From assembly GCA_029261965.1 (NCBI GenBank), contig JAJDAH010000188.1:1-64000 (forward strand): a stretch of DNA of 64,000 bases, read 5' to 3'. Positions 51,257-59,101 of the stretch are shown here, piece by piece. Source of the DNA: Polyangiaceae bacterium. Its GTDB lineage: Bacteria > Myxococcota_A > Polyangia > Polyangiales > Polyangiaceae. Position numbers and translations under genes: made by a program. The notes beneath the pieces are model-generated. The model was not told the origin of the DNA. It saw only the letters and a program-made list of their open reading frames with translations, and made no database searches. Every line of letters begins with the position of its first letter. Positions within the stretch are counted from its first letter, which is position 1.

Positions 51257-53428
51257 GTGGCCTCGAACATACTCGTCATCAATTGCGATCTTCGTGAGAC
51301 GCGCGTGGCGCTGATCGAAAACGGCGTCATCGCCGAGCTCCAAGTGGAGCGCGCGAGTCGCAGGAGCACGGTCGGCAACGTCGTGCTGGGCAAGGTCACT
51401 CGCGTCCTGCCCGGCATGCAGGCGGCGTTCATCGAAGTCGGGCAGGAGCGGGCCGCTTTTCTCCACGTCGAAGACTTGATTCGACCCGATGATTTCGAGG
51501 CCTACCTCTCCGGCGGCACTCCCGACCCGGCCCCCACCGACGACGACGACGACGCCGAAGCGGCCGCCGCGACCGAAGCCGACGCCGGGGTGGGCACCGA
51601 TCCGGCTGAGGCCGATCCAGCGACCGACGAGAGCGACGCCGCGTCAGCAGACGCCGGAGACGCTGAAGGCGACAGCGCGAGCGACGCAGAAGCAGCAACC
51701 GAGGAAGGCGTCACCGCCAAGCGATCGCGGTCGAGGCGCCGTATCATTCAACCCAAGGGACCGAGCCCGGAAGAGACTGCCGAAGCCGAATCGACCGACG
51801 ACGCAGCCGGCGACTCACCCGACGAGGCCGTGGACGCCGACGACGCCGACGACTCAGATGCCGACGGTTCCGACGGTTCCGACGGTTCCGACGGGGATGC
51901 CGCGACGGAGGAGGATGGCGAGGCGGAAAAGGAAGTCGCGGAAGCGCCCGACGCCGATGGCGCCGCCATCGAGCCCGCCGCCGCCGACGGGTCGGCCACC
52001 GGCGAGAAAACGGGGGAAGGTCGGGGCGGGCGACGACGACGACGCGGCCGCAAGAAGAGCGACAACGACGGCCGGGGCGACACCAAAGCATCGGACAACC
52101 GTGGGCGCTCGAAGAAAAAGGGCGGCCGCAACGGCGGGGGCGGCGGTCAGGGCGGCCGCAACGGCGGGGGCTCCGGGGGCGCCGGTCGCGGCCGAAAGCA
52201 GACGTCGCGCGTGTCGCGATCCATCCCGATCACCGAGGTCGTCAAAGAAGGCGACGAGTGCATCGTTCAGATTTCGAAGGAACCCATCGGAACCAAAGGG
52301 GCCCGCGTTACGAGCCACATCACGCTCGCCGGCCGCTACGCCGTCTATCTCCCCACGGTCGAGCACACCGGCGTGTCGAAGCGCATCGGCGCCGGCCGGG
52401 AACGCACCCGTCTGCGTAAAGTCATCGAGCAGCTCAAGCCCGAGAAGGGCGGCGTCATCGTTCGGACCGTCGCCGAAGGCTTGACCAAGAAGCAGCTGAA
52501 AGCCGATGTCGGCTACCTGATCAAGGTCTGGGAAGAAGTGAGTCGGCGGCGGGAGAACGCCAAGTCGAACGACACCTTGTACGAAGAGCTCGATCTCGTG
52601 CTCAAGACCGCGCGCGATCAGTTCACCGACCAGATCGACAAGATCATCATCGACGACAAGGAGCAGTACCAACGGCTCGTGCGTTTCATGGACATGTTCC
52701 TGCCCGAGCGGGTCAACGACATCGAGCTCTATTCCGGCGACGAGCCCATCTTCGACGCGTACGGGATAGAAGACGAGATCAGCCGCGCGCTCAGTCGCAA
52801 GGTACCGCTACCGAGCGGCGGCTACCTCATCATCGACCAGGCCGAAGCGCTGACGGCGATCGACGTCAACACGGGTCGATACGTCGGCAAGGGGAGCAAG
52901 GACCTCGAAGAGACGGCGTTCAAGACCAATCTCGAAGCCGTCGAAGAGATCGCCTACCAGCTGCGGTTCCGCAACATCGGCGGGCTGGTGATCCTCGACC
53001 TGATCGACATGGATCGCGGATCCAACCGCGACAAAGTGCTGCGCGCGCTCGACCTTCGCCTCGTCAAGGACAAGGCCAAAACCACACTGCAACGCATCAG
53101 CGAGCTCGGGCTCGTCGAAATGACCCGGAAGCGAACGCGGGAGAGTCTCGGTCGCCTGCTGCACGAGCCCTGCTTCTACTGCGACGGCACGGGGCAAATT
53201 CAGTCGCGCGAGACGATTGCCTACGAGATCCTCCGGCAGATGCGCCGAGAGCGGCACACCCTCGCGGGCTATTCGGTCACCGTGAACGCGCACCCGGCGA
53301 TCGTCGACCTCTTGCAGAACGAGGAGAAGGACGCCGTCACCGAAGCCGAGAGGCGCCTCGAACGACGTATCGAGTTCACGCCCCGCAAGGAGTATCATAT
53401 CGAGCAGTTCGATCTGCAGGGACGGTAG
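51257..53428 (+). CDS. Ribonuclease E/G family protein with large acidic/Gly insert in S1 domain
   Basis: 723 aa from GTG 51257. It starts as the family does: 'SNILVINCDLRETRVALIENG' then S1 'GNVVLGKVTRVLPGMQAAFIEVGQERAAFLH'. From about residue 84 to 316 the S1 region is interrupted by 230 residues of Asp/Glu/Ala then Gly/Arg/Lys-rich low complexity. The catalytic core follows: 'LTAIDVNTGRYVGKGSKDLEETAF' and 'GGLVILDLIDMD' with the Mg-binding Asp pair, plus the Zn-link 'CFYC'. The insert holds three gacggttcc repeats (51863-51889) and a 21-bp Gly/Arg/Asn repeat twice (52121-52171). No C-terminal scaffold tail follows the core. Confidence 0.92.
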   Translation: MASNILVINCDLRETRVALIENGVIAELQVERASRRSTVGNVVLGKVTRVLPGMQAAFIEVGQERAAFLHVEDLIRPDDFEAYLSGGTPDPAPTDDDDDAEAAAATEADAGVGTDPAEADPATDESDAASADAGDAEGDSASDAEAATEEGVTAKRSRSRRRIIQPKGPSPEETAEAESTDDAAGDSPDEAVDADDADDSDADGSDGSDGSDGDAATEEDGEAEKEVAEAPDADGAAIEPAAADGSATGEKTGEGRGGRRRRRGRKKSDNDGRGDTKASDNRGRSKKKGGRNGGGGGQGGRNGGGSGGAGRGRKQTSRVSRSIPITEVVKEGDECIVQISKEPIGTKGARVTSHITLAGRYAVYLPTVEHTGVSKRIGAGRERTRLRKVIEQLKPEKGGVIVRTVAEGLTKKQLKADVGYLIKVWEEVSRRRENAKSNDTLYEELDLVLKTARDQFTDQIDKIIIDDKEQYQRLVRFMDMFLPERVNDIELYSGDEPIFDAYGIEDEISRALSRKVPLPSGGYLIIDQAEALTAIDVNTGRYVGKGSKDLEETAFKTNLEAVEEIAYQLRFRNIGGLVILDLIDMDRGSNRDKVLRALDLRLVKDKAKTTLQRISELGLVEMTRKRTRESLGRLLHEPCFYCDGTGQIQSRETIAYEILRQMRRERHTLAGYSVTVNAHPAIVDLLQNEEKDAVTEAERRLERRIEFTPRKEYHIEQFDLQGR

Positions 53429-53432
53429 CGGG

Positions 53433-53741
53433 ATGGCTCGAAGCGAAGAACGGGTGACGATCAACAAAGAGTTCGACTCGTTCGATCAGTTCATCCAAGA
53501 GTACGTCACCAACATTTCGAGAACCGGCGCCTTCATCAAGACCAAGACGCCGCTGCCGATCGGTACCGAGGTGAACCTGCGTTTCACCGTGATCATGGAC
53601 GACATCGAGACCATCGAAGGGGTGGGCGAAGTCGTACGGGTGCAAACGGATCCGCCGGGCATGGGCGTGGTTTTCCGCGAGCTCAGCGACTACTCACAGA
53701 ACTTGATCAACAATCTGCTGGCGCCCCCGCGCTCGAAGTAG
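53433..53741 (+). CDS. Single-domain PilZ protein
   Basis: 102 aa, starting 4 nt after the RNase stop, so cotranscribed. It is a minimal PilZ domain with RxxxR (RSEER, residues 3-7) at the N-terminus and NxSxxG (NISRTG, about 27-32), both c-di-GMP contacts, then 'PIGTEVNLRFTV' and 'GEVVRVQ...GMGVVF'. The type is the short myxobacterial paralog group. It should bind c-di-GMP in the cytoplasm; the partner is not evident. Confidence 0.88.
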   Translation: MARSEERVTINKEFDSFDQFIQEYVTNISRTGAFIKTKTPLPIGTEVNLRFTVIMDDIETIEGVGEVVRVQTDPPGMGVVFRELSDYSQNLINNLLAPPRSK

Positions 53742-53783
53742 CTCCGACGAGCGGCGGCGCTTCTTTGCAGACAGTGGCGTTTC

Positions 53784-54368
53784 GTGTCACAACCTGGCTC
53801 CAAAGTGGGGCTTGACTTGCGATACGGCCTGCTTCTTCTGGCTTTGACTTTCGGCTGCGCGACCACCAAGGAGGACCCTCTGGTGGCGGCCGGTGGTGTC
53901 GGGGGCGGCTTTGGTGGGGGCGCGGGAGGCGACGCGAGCGTCGACGCGCCAACGGAGTCCTCCTCGGGGGGCATGACCGGCACCGGGGGAGCGACGGCGA
54001 CGGGTGGAACCGGTGGGGCCGCGACGGGCGGAACGGCCGGCGTGGGTGGCTCTGACGCCAGCGGCACGGGCGGCGCAGGGGCCGGCGGAACGGGTGGAGC
54101 GGGGACCGGCGGAACGGGTGGAACGCCGAGCGACGCGAACATCGACCGCGGAATCACCGATGGCGCGGGACCATGCATGGGCATCACGCCCACCGGCTGT
54201 TGCCAAGGTTCCACCCTCACTTGGTGCGACATGAATACGATCATGACGATCCCGTGCCCGACGACCGGTGTGTTCGACTGTGGTTGGAACGTGAGCCAGG
54301 GGATTTACACCTGCGGAGTGACGCCGACGGGCGATCCGAGCGGCACGTTTCCTCGGGATTGCCCCTGA
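53784..54368 (+). CDS. Gly-linker lipoprotein
   Basis: 194 aa from GTG. Hydrophobic leader ending at Cys25 (LTFGC), then an 80-residue Gly/Ala/Thr linker (including GTGGTGG-type repeats) and a small C-terminal domain of about 70 residues with six Cys ('CMGITPTGCCQGSTLTWC', 'CPTTGVFDCGW', 'CGVTPTGDPSGTFPRDC'). It resembles the C-terminal domains of other myxobacterial lipoproteins. Function unknown. Confidence 0.75.
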   Translation: MSQPGSKVGLDLRYGLLLLALTFGCATTKEDPLVAAGGVGGGFGGGAGGDASVDAPTESSSGGMTGTGGATATGGTGGAATGGTAGVGGSDASGTGGAGAGGTGGAGTGGTGGTPSDANIDRGITDGAGPCMGITPTGCCQGSTLTWCDMNTIMTIPCPTTGVFDCGWNVSQGIYTCGVTPTGDPSGTFPRDCP

Positions 54369-54460
54369 CCGCTCACCGAACGCCGTCGCCAGAGGCGCGT
54401 TTTGCCCGCCTCGGCGCTCCACTTGTCCCGGGACACGATTCACCGTAGAACCCGCGTCCC

Positions 54461-54574
54461 ATGTTTCTTTGGACCAAAGGCCGCCCCCGCAAGGTCAACC
54501 GCAAGCGCTGCGCTCGCATCAACGCGAAGCTCAAGGCGAAGAACCGGCGGCGACGGCGACGACTCCAGAAGTAG
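54461..54574 (+). CDS. 37-residue very basic small protein
   Basis: An ATG-to-TAG frame of 37 codons encodes 'MFLWTKGRPRKVNRKRC' then a helical stretch ending 'KAKNRRRRRRLQK'. About half the residues are Lys or Arg. The frame is short for the usual gene finders. The start 'FLWTKGRPRK' looks like a nucleic-acid or ribosome-binding tail. There is no clear Shine-Dalgarno, and it may be leaderless or part of the preceding message. Function not recognised; a ribosome- or RNA-associated role is inference from composition. Confidence 0.5.
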   Translation: MFLWTKGRPRKVNRKRCARINAKLKAKNRRRRRRLQK

Positions 54575-54603
54575 CTACGGTTCCTTCCGGAGAAGGGTGC
54601 TCT

Positions 54604-54864
54604 CTAGGGCAGCTTGCCCTCGAGTAGCTCTTCGTAGACGCTCGCCTCGCCTTGCTGCCGAGGCCAGTTCTCGCCGCGCGCTTCCCACAGGGCGACGACA
54701 CCGAGCAGCTCCACCGGGTTAGTCGCGGCGAAACGATGGCCTTCCTTCGCCGCGTGCCAGTACGCGTGGTGGTCCTCGCGAGCTTCGAGCCTAACGGAGT
54801 AGCCCTTGGCGCCAAGCACGAGTAGCGCTGGGTCATAGGTCTTGACGTCGAATTCGATGCTCAC
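54604..54864 (-). CDS. 86-aa hypothetical protein, last gene of the recX operon
   Basis: Start GTG 54864: it overlaps the recX stop (GTGA) and is preceded by a GGGAGGA six nt upstream, so this is preferred over an ATG at 54876 that lies within the Shine-Dalgarno region. The protein is small and soluble with 'SIEFDVKTYDPALLVLGAKG', 'REDHHAYWHAAKEGHRFAATNPVELLGVVALWEARG'. A His-rich middle (HHAYWH) is notable. No family recognised. Confidence 0.75.
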   Translation of the reverse strand: MSIEFDVKTYDPALLVLGAKGYSVRLEAREDHHAYWHAAKEGHRFAATNPVELLGVVALWEARGENWPRQQGEASVYEELLEGKLP

Positions 54865-55412
54865 TGGTCCTCCCATTCGGAACCCTCGTGGTCTAGCACG
54901 GCCCGCGCGACGTCGAGGCTGAAGCCCGCGCGAGCCAGTGCAGCGAAGTCCCGTTGTAGGCGCGCGCTTCGCTCTTCCGCTTTGCGGTACGGACCGAGCC
55001 GGCGGCGGCGCGCAAACGCATTCGCCGCCTCGATCTCTCCGTCCGGGTCGATGTTCTCGCTCTCTAGAGCCTTGGATATATTCTCTTCCGTGACCCCTCG
55101 CGCGCGCAACTTGTGGCGGATGGCACGAATGCTCGACCCCTTCTGACGCATGCCGCTGGCCATCGTGCCGGCGTAGCGCACGTCGCTGACCAACCCGGAC
55201 TCGGTGTAGCGCTCAATCAATTCTTCGATCACCGCGCGACCATCCTCGGCATCGGTGCCGTGGGCGCGCGCGGAGCGGCGCACTTTCTCGAGCAGCACGC
55301 GCCGTAAAGTCTCGGCGGTCGCGTCGAATCGATCGAGGTAGCTGAGCGCTGCCTTTTCGAGCTCCGCCGCGGGGGCGATCGCGGGCCCGCGACGGGCGGC
55401 CTTGCCCGTCAC
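54861..55412 (-). CDS. recX: Regulatory protein RecX
   Basis: 183 aa from GTG 55412, overlapping the stop of the preceding gene. Three-helix repeats typical of RecX: 'LEKAALSYLDRFDATAETLRRVL', 'VIEELIERYTESGLVSDVRYAGTMASG', 'IRHKLRARGVTEENISKAL' and 'RDFAALARAGFSLDVARAVLD'. It inhibits RecA filament extension. Here it is not next to recA but follows a sirtuin and a secreted propeller lipoprotein in one message. Confidence 0.92.
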   Translation of the reverse strand: MTGKAARRGPAIAPAAELEKAALSYLDRFDATAETLRRVLLEKVRRSARAHGTDAEDGRAVIEELIERYTESGLVSDVRYAGTMASGMRQKGSSIRAIRHKLRARGVTEENISKALESENIDPDGEIEAANAFARRRRLGPYRKAEERSARLQRDFAALARAGFSLDVARAVLDHEGSEWEDQ

Positions 55413-56401
55413 GGGACCAACTCGAAAAAGTTCACCGGCTGCTCTTCCTCTTCGCTGAGGGTGAAGTAGCCGCGACCGTCGGCCGAGAACGTGATCGATT
55501 CACCCTGCGGCTCGATCGCCACGGGAACTTGGCAAGGCCGCTCCTTCAGCGCATCGACAAGAGACTTTTCGTTGCGACGACGCCACACGAAAGCCGTTTC
55601 GTAGGTCCGAATGACGACCATGTCACCGTTGAGCGAGATGTCGCCGGCGGTGGCCCAGGGATTCGTGCCGAGGGAACCCTTGCCGAACGCGAGAGTCGCG
55701 ACCCGGGAGAGACTGATGGTCGCTCCGGTCAAGAGCGGCGCCGGCGCGCGAAACACGTGGCTGGTCCCGGTGTCACCGTCCTTGGTCACCAGATACATGT
55801 CTCCGGTCTTCGGATCGACGAGCAAGGTTTCCGAATCGTAGGACTTGCCGTCCCCGTATCGCACCTTCAACGTATCGAACTTCTTGACCACGAGCTCCTT
55901 CGGACCGTCGCGCGCGACGACGGGTTCGGGCACACGATGGATCTCGAGCTGCTTTCGCTCGCGGGCGTTGTCTCCGATGTCCCCGAGGTAGAGGTAATCT
56001 TGTTTTGGCACCGGTCCCGGCCCGAGCGCCATGTCCTCCCAATCGGCAGCCTCCACACCAGCGAGGTTCAAAATCGCGATCTCCTTACCGTCGCGCCGGA
56101 TGGCAAAAACGCGGGCGCTGTCTCCCGAGTCGTTGTGTACCCACAGGAGCCGCGCGTTCTTCCGGCTCGCGGCGATGCCGGACGCTTCGTCGATTTCGCT
56201 GGAGCGCACACGGCCACGGGTGGGTGTCGCCCTGAAGGTCGGGCATCGTCGATCGACTGGCGCAGACGCCACGGAAGCCGGCGTTATCGCCGGCAAGACT
56301 TCCGAGTCTGCATCGGGTGACTCTCTTCGCTCGCAGGCTGCTGCGCCGAACAGCGCGAGCCCGAGCGCGAGAGTCAGCCAGGACGCCGTTCCCTTTTCCA
56401 T
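55409..56401 (-). CDS. Propeller-like lipoprotein, middle gene of sirtuin-recX operon
   Basis: 330 aa from ATG 56401, which overlaps the sirtuin stop (TGATG). Lipobox-like GAAAC, Cys23. After a spacer, 'SSEIDEASGIAASRKNARLLWVHNDSGDSARVFAI' and 'YLYLGDIGDNARERKQLEIHRVPEP' followed by 'DSETLLVDPKTGDMYLVTKD' and 'GESITFSADGRGYFTLSEEEEQ' describe a secreted propeller family found in many bacteria, with the N-D-S-G motif possibly binding calcium. No known enzymatic role. Odd companion to RecX. Confidence 0.82.
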   Translation of the reverse strand: MEKGTASWLTLALGLALFGAAACERRESPDADSEVLPAITPASVASAPVDRRCPTFRATPTRGRVRSSEIDEASGIAASRKNARLLWVHNDSGDSARVFAIRRDGKEIAILNLAGVEAADWEDMALGPGPVPKQDYLYLGDIGDNARERKQLEIHRVPEPVVARDGPKELVVKKFDTLKVRYGDGKSYDSETLLVDPKTGDMYLVTKDGDTGTSHVFRAPAPLLTGATISLSRVATLAFGKGSLGTNPWATAGDISLNGDMVVIRTYETAFVWRRRNEKSLVDALKERPCQVPVAIEPQGESITFSADGRGYFTLSEEEEQPVNFFELVP

Positions 56402-57150
56402 CACGACCGGGTGAGGGCGACGGCCTCGCTCATGACGGCGCCGATTTCGGCGCGAATGACGAGATCCGCCAAGGGATCGAGCTCCGTTGGCTCGCGGTTG
56501 ATGATGACCAAGCGCGAGCCGGCCTCTTTGGCGAGCGCGGGGAACCCCGCTGCGGGAAACACGACGAGCGACGAGCCGATGGCCAAAAACAAGTCGCAAG
56601 CCAGGCTCACCTCCTTCGCCCTTCTCATCGGCAGCTCGGGCATGGATTGCCCGAAGGAAATGGTCGCTGTCTTGACGATGCCACCGCACGCATCGCAGAT
56701 CGGCAACGTCTCGTCTTTTTTGAATTCTCGAAGAATGTCGTCGAGCTCGTAGCGGCGAGCGCAGTGCAAACACGTCGCGTAGGTCGCGTTACCGTGCAGC
56801 TCGATAATCTGGTTCGGAGGCACGCCGCTCTTCTGGTGGAGGCCGTCGATGTTCTGGGTGACGACGGCCGCCAAGCGGCCCTGTTCGACGAGCTCGGCGA
56901 TGGCGTTGTGCCCGGCATTGGGTTCGGCGACGGTCATCGTCTCGTCGAAGGTGAGCTTTCGCCTCCAGGACTCGCGTCGCATCTCCTCGCTCCGAACGAA
57001 ATCGGAAAACTCGATGGGCAAGACCTTGCTCCAGACTCCGCCCGGGCTCCGGAAGTCCGGGATCCCCGATTCGGTGCTGATGCCAGCGCCGGTAAACGCC
57101 ACGCCACTCGTCGACGAAACGAGCAGCTCCGCTAGCTCCGCGGCGCTCAC
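56401..57150 (-). CDS. Sirtuin NAD-dependent protein deacylase
   Basis: 249 aa from GTG 57150, overlapping the TetR stop (GTGA). Motifs: 'GAGISTESGIPDFRS' (about 20-34), 'TQNIDGLHQKSG', catalytic His in 'ELHGN', and a Zn site of two CxxC (CLHC, CDAC), with 'NREP' and 'IRAEIGAVM' towards the end. Soluble, ~27 kDa. It removes acyl groups from Lys using NAD+. NadE in this window makes its cosubstrate but is unlinked. Confidence 0.93.
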   Translation of the reverse strand: MSAAELAELLVSSTSGVAFTGAGISTESGIPDFRSPGGVWSKVLPIEFSDFVRSEEMRRESWRRKLTFDETMTVAEPNAGHNAIAELVEQGRLAAVVTQNIDGLHQKSGVPPNQIIELHGNATYATCLHCARRYELDDILREFKKDETLPICDACGGIVKTATISFGQSMPELPMRRAKEVSLACDLFLAIGSSLVVFPAAGFPALAKEAGSRLVIINREPTELDPLADLVIRAEIGAVMSEAVALTRS

Positions 57151-57824
57151 TTCTCTCGCCGCGACCCGTCCATGCCCTGGAGCCCGCCGCTGTCGATGAG
57201 GACCCGCGTGAGGCCCTTGATGTAGGCCCGAGCTCGATCGCCGGCGGGGTCGTCTCGGGTAGGCAACATCCACATCGACCCCCCCTGCATCGCGTCGATG
57301 ACCACTCTGGCGTGCTCGTCGAAGTTCGGCAGCTTTGCGGCGTCCGAGAAGAGCTCGCGGGCCTGACGCTGGAGCTCTTCGAGGTGCGAAGCGACGATCG
57401 GTCGCAGACTCTCGCCGAGCTCGGCGTCGGCGCGGGCGGATACGTACAGCTCGCACATCACTTGATTGCGAGACCCCGAAACGATGTCCCACAACAGATC
57501 GAACGTCGTCTCGAGGCGATTCTCGTCACCCTCCACCTCTCGTACGACCCGGTGGAAATCCTCGACGAGGAGCTCGAGCAAGTGTTCCGCGGCGGAGGCC
57601 ACCAACTCCGCTTTGGTGGAGAAGTGCTTGAAGAGCGCACCCTGCGAAACTCCGGCACGCTGACAAACGGCCGGCGTCGTCAGTCGCGCGTAACCGACCT
57701 CGACGAGCTCTTCGATCGTGGCGTCGAGCAGCTTGCGGTGTGTGCTCTCCCGCCGCTCGGCTTGCGTTCGCCGCCGTTTTCCGGTCCCCGGTTCGGTCGC
57801 CACCGTCGAGAGACTACCTCGCAC
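57147..57824 (-). CDS. TetR-family transcriptional regulator
   Basis: 225 aa. HTH at about 27-75 with 'RKLLDATIEELVEVGYARLTTPAVCQRAGVSQGALFKHFSTKAELVASA'. The C-terminal ligand domain is unclassified. The first seven codons could be spare (alternative GTG at 57803). It leads the operon and probably controls it; a palindromic repeat lies 12 bp upstream of its start. Such regulators respond to small hydrophobic ligands. Confidence 0.88.
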   Translation of the reverse strand: MRGSLSTVATEPGTGKRRRTQAERRESTHRKLLDATIEELVEVGYARLTTPAVCQRAGVSQGALFKHFSTKAELVASAAEHLLELLVEDFHRVVREVEGDENRLETTFDLLWDIVSGSRNQVMCELYVSARADAELGESLRPIVASHLEELQRQARELFSDAAKLPNFDEHARVVIDAMQGGSMWMLPTRDDPAGDRARAYIKGLTRVLIDSGGLQGMDGSRREK

Positions 57825-57836
57825 CGCCAGAGCGCC

Positions 57837-57897
57837 CTAGTCCCCTGGATTGTCCCGGTTCTTTCGAGAGTGTGGTGGGCTCCTGGTCCACCAGACT
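57837..57897 (-). repeat. Palindromic dispersed repeat, copy 2 (short form)
   Basis: Reverse complement matches 19096-19142 at 42 of 47 positions and the tail atccaggggactag (14 of 14), but lacks the 35-nt insert of the 19 kb copy. The stem is preserved with two mismatches. It sits in the divergent gap between the TetR gene and the M28 peptidase lipoprotein, so it is not acting as a terminator of an upstream gene here. Confidence 0.85.
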
Positions 57898-57961
57898 GCA
57901 GGCCATGGAAAACGCCCGTTTTCGCGCGGGCGCGCCGATGGTTCCGCGATACGATGTCGGC

Positions 57962-59092
57962 ATGCGAATGGTCTCGGCGATCGTTTTGTTCGCGCTCGCT
58001 GCCGGGTGCAGCTCGAGCGGAGACGCGTCAAATGGAGGCTCCGGCGGCGGAACCTCGACCGGCGGCTCACCGGCCACAGGTGGAGCGAACAGTACGGGCG
58101 GCATGGACGCTTTCGGCGGGGCACCCGGGACCGGAGGCCTACCTGGCGCCGGTGGCGGCGCGGGCATGACCGGCGGCTGTGACAAGAGCACGTCGTTCAC
58201 CATCGCCGGCTGCGTCGAAAAAGCTCGCCTCGATGAGGACGTTCGTTTCATCGCTCAGCCGCGCACTTCGTTCACGCCCCACTGGACCGCGGTCCAAGAT
58301 CTCTGTCGCGAACGGTTCGAACAGAACGGTTTCACCGTCGAGATGCACGACTACGGCTCGGGAGTGAACGTAGTCGGTCGGCTCGAAGGCGTGGAGCGCC
58401 CGACGGAAGAGGTCCTTCTCTCCGCGCACTACGACAGCACGCCGGGATGCGAAGGCGCCGACGACAACGCGACGGGGGTCGCGGCGGTCCTCGAGATGGC
58501 GCGCCTCGCCTCGGGCACGGCGTTCGCACGGACCCTCGTTTTGGCGTGCTGGGACCAAGAGGAAGTCGGTCTACTCGGCGCCGGAGCCTACGCCACGCGC
58601 GCCGTCAGCCAGGGCCAGAACATCCTGGTCATGTACTCGCTCGAGATGCTCGGTCTCCGGAGCTTGGAGCCGAACAGCCAGCGCATCCCACCCGGTTTCG
58701 ATCTCTTGTTTCCGATGGAGATTCAGACCCTGATGCAGAACGAGTTTCGAGCTGATTTCCTGGCGATTTTCCCCGACACCGCGGCCGTGCCCGTCGCCTT
58801 TCGCATAGGCGAGCACGGCAACGCCGTCGGCCTGCCAAACTTCGTGCTCGAGATCACCGATGGCTTGAAGAACAACCCATTGGCCCGGGACGTCCAGCGT
58901 TCGGACCACGCGCGCTTCTGGCAGGTGAACATCCCCGCGATCCTAGTCACCGACTCTTCGGAGTTCAGAAACGACAACTACCATTGCCGTGGCGGAACCC
59001 GCGACACGCCGGACACGCTCGACTACGAGTTTTTGAAGCTGAATACCCAGGCGGTCGTCGGCTCGGTGGTCGACACGCTCGAGCTTCGGTAA
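57962..59092 (+). CDS. M28-family peptidase lipoprotein
   Basis: 376 aa from ATG 57962; the frame is open upstream but overlaps the TetR gene and lacks coding character. Lipobox LAAGC (Cys16), Gly linker to about 65. Peptidase domain: 'LLSAHYDSTPGCEGADDNATGVAAVLEMARL' (His, Asp zinc ligands), 'ACWDQEEVGLLGA' (catalytic Glu and metal ligand Glu), and a late His in 'SDHARFW'. Cocatalytic di-zinc aminopeptidase on the cell surface, probably used in protein scavenging. Confidence 0.92.
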   Translation: MRMVSAIVLFALAAGCSSSGDASNGGSGGGTSTGGSPATGGANSTGGMDAFGGAPGTGGLPGAGGGAGMTGGCDKSTSFTIAGCVEKARLDEDVRFIAQPRTSFTPHWTAVQDLCRERFEQNGFTVEMHDYGSGVNVVGRLEGVERPTEEVLLSAHYDSTPGCEGADDNATGVAAVLEMARLASGTAFARTLVLACWDQEEVGLLGAGAYATRAVSQGQNILVMYSLEMLGLRSLEPNSQRIPPGFDLLFPMEIQTLMQNEFRADFLAIFPDTAAVPVAFRIGEHGNAVGLPNFVLEITDGLKNNPLARDVQRSDHARFWQVNIPAILVTDSSEFRNDNYHCRGGTRDTPDTLDYEFLKLNTQAVVGSVVDTLELR

Positions 59093-59101
59093 GAGAACTC
59101 G

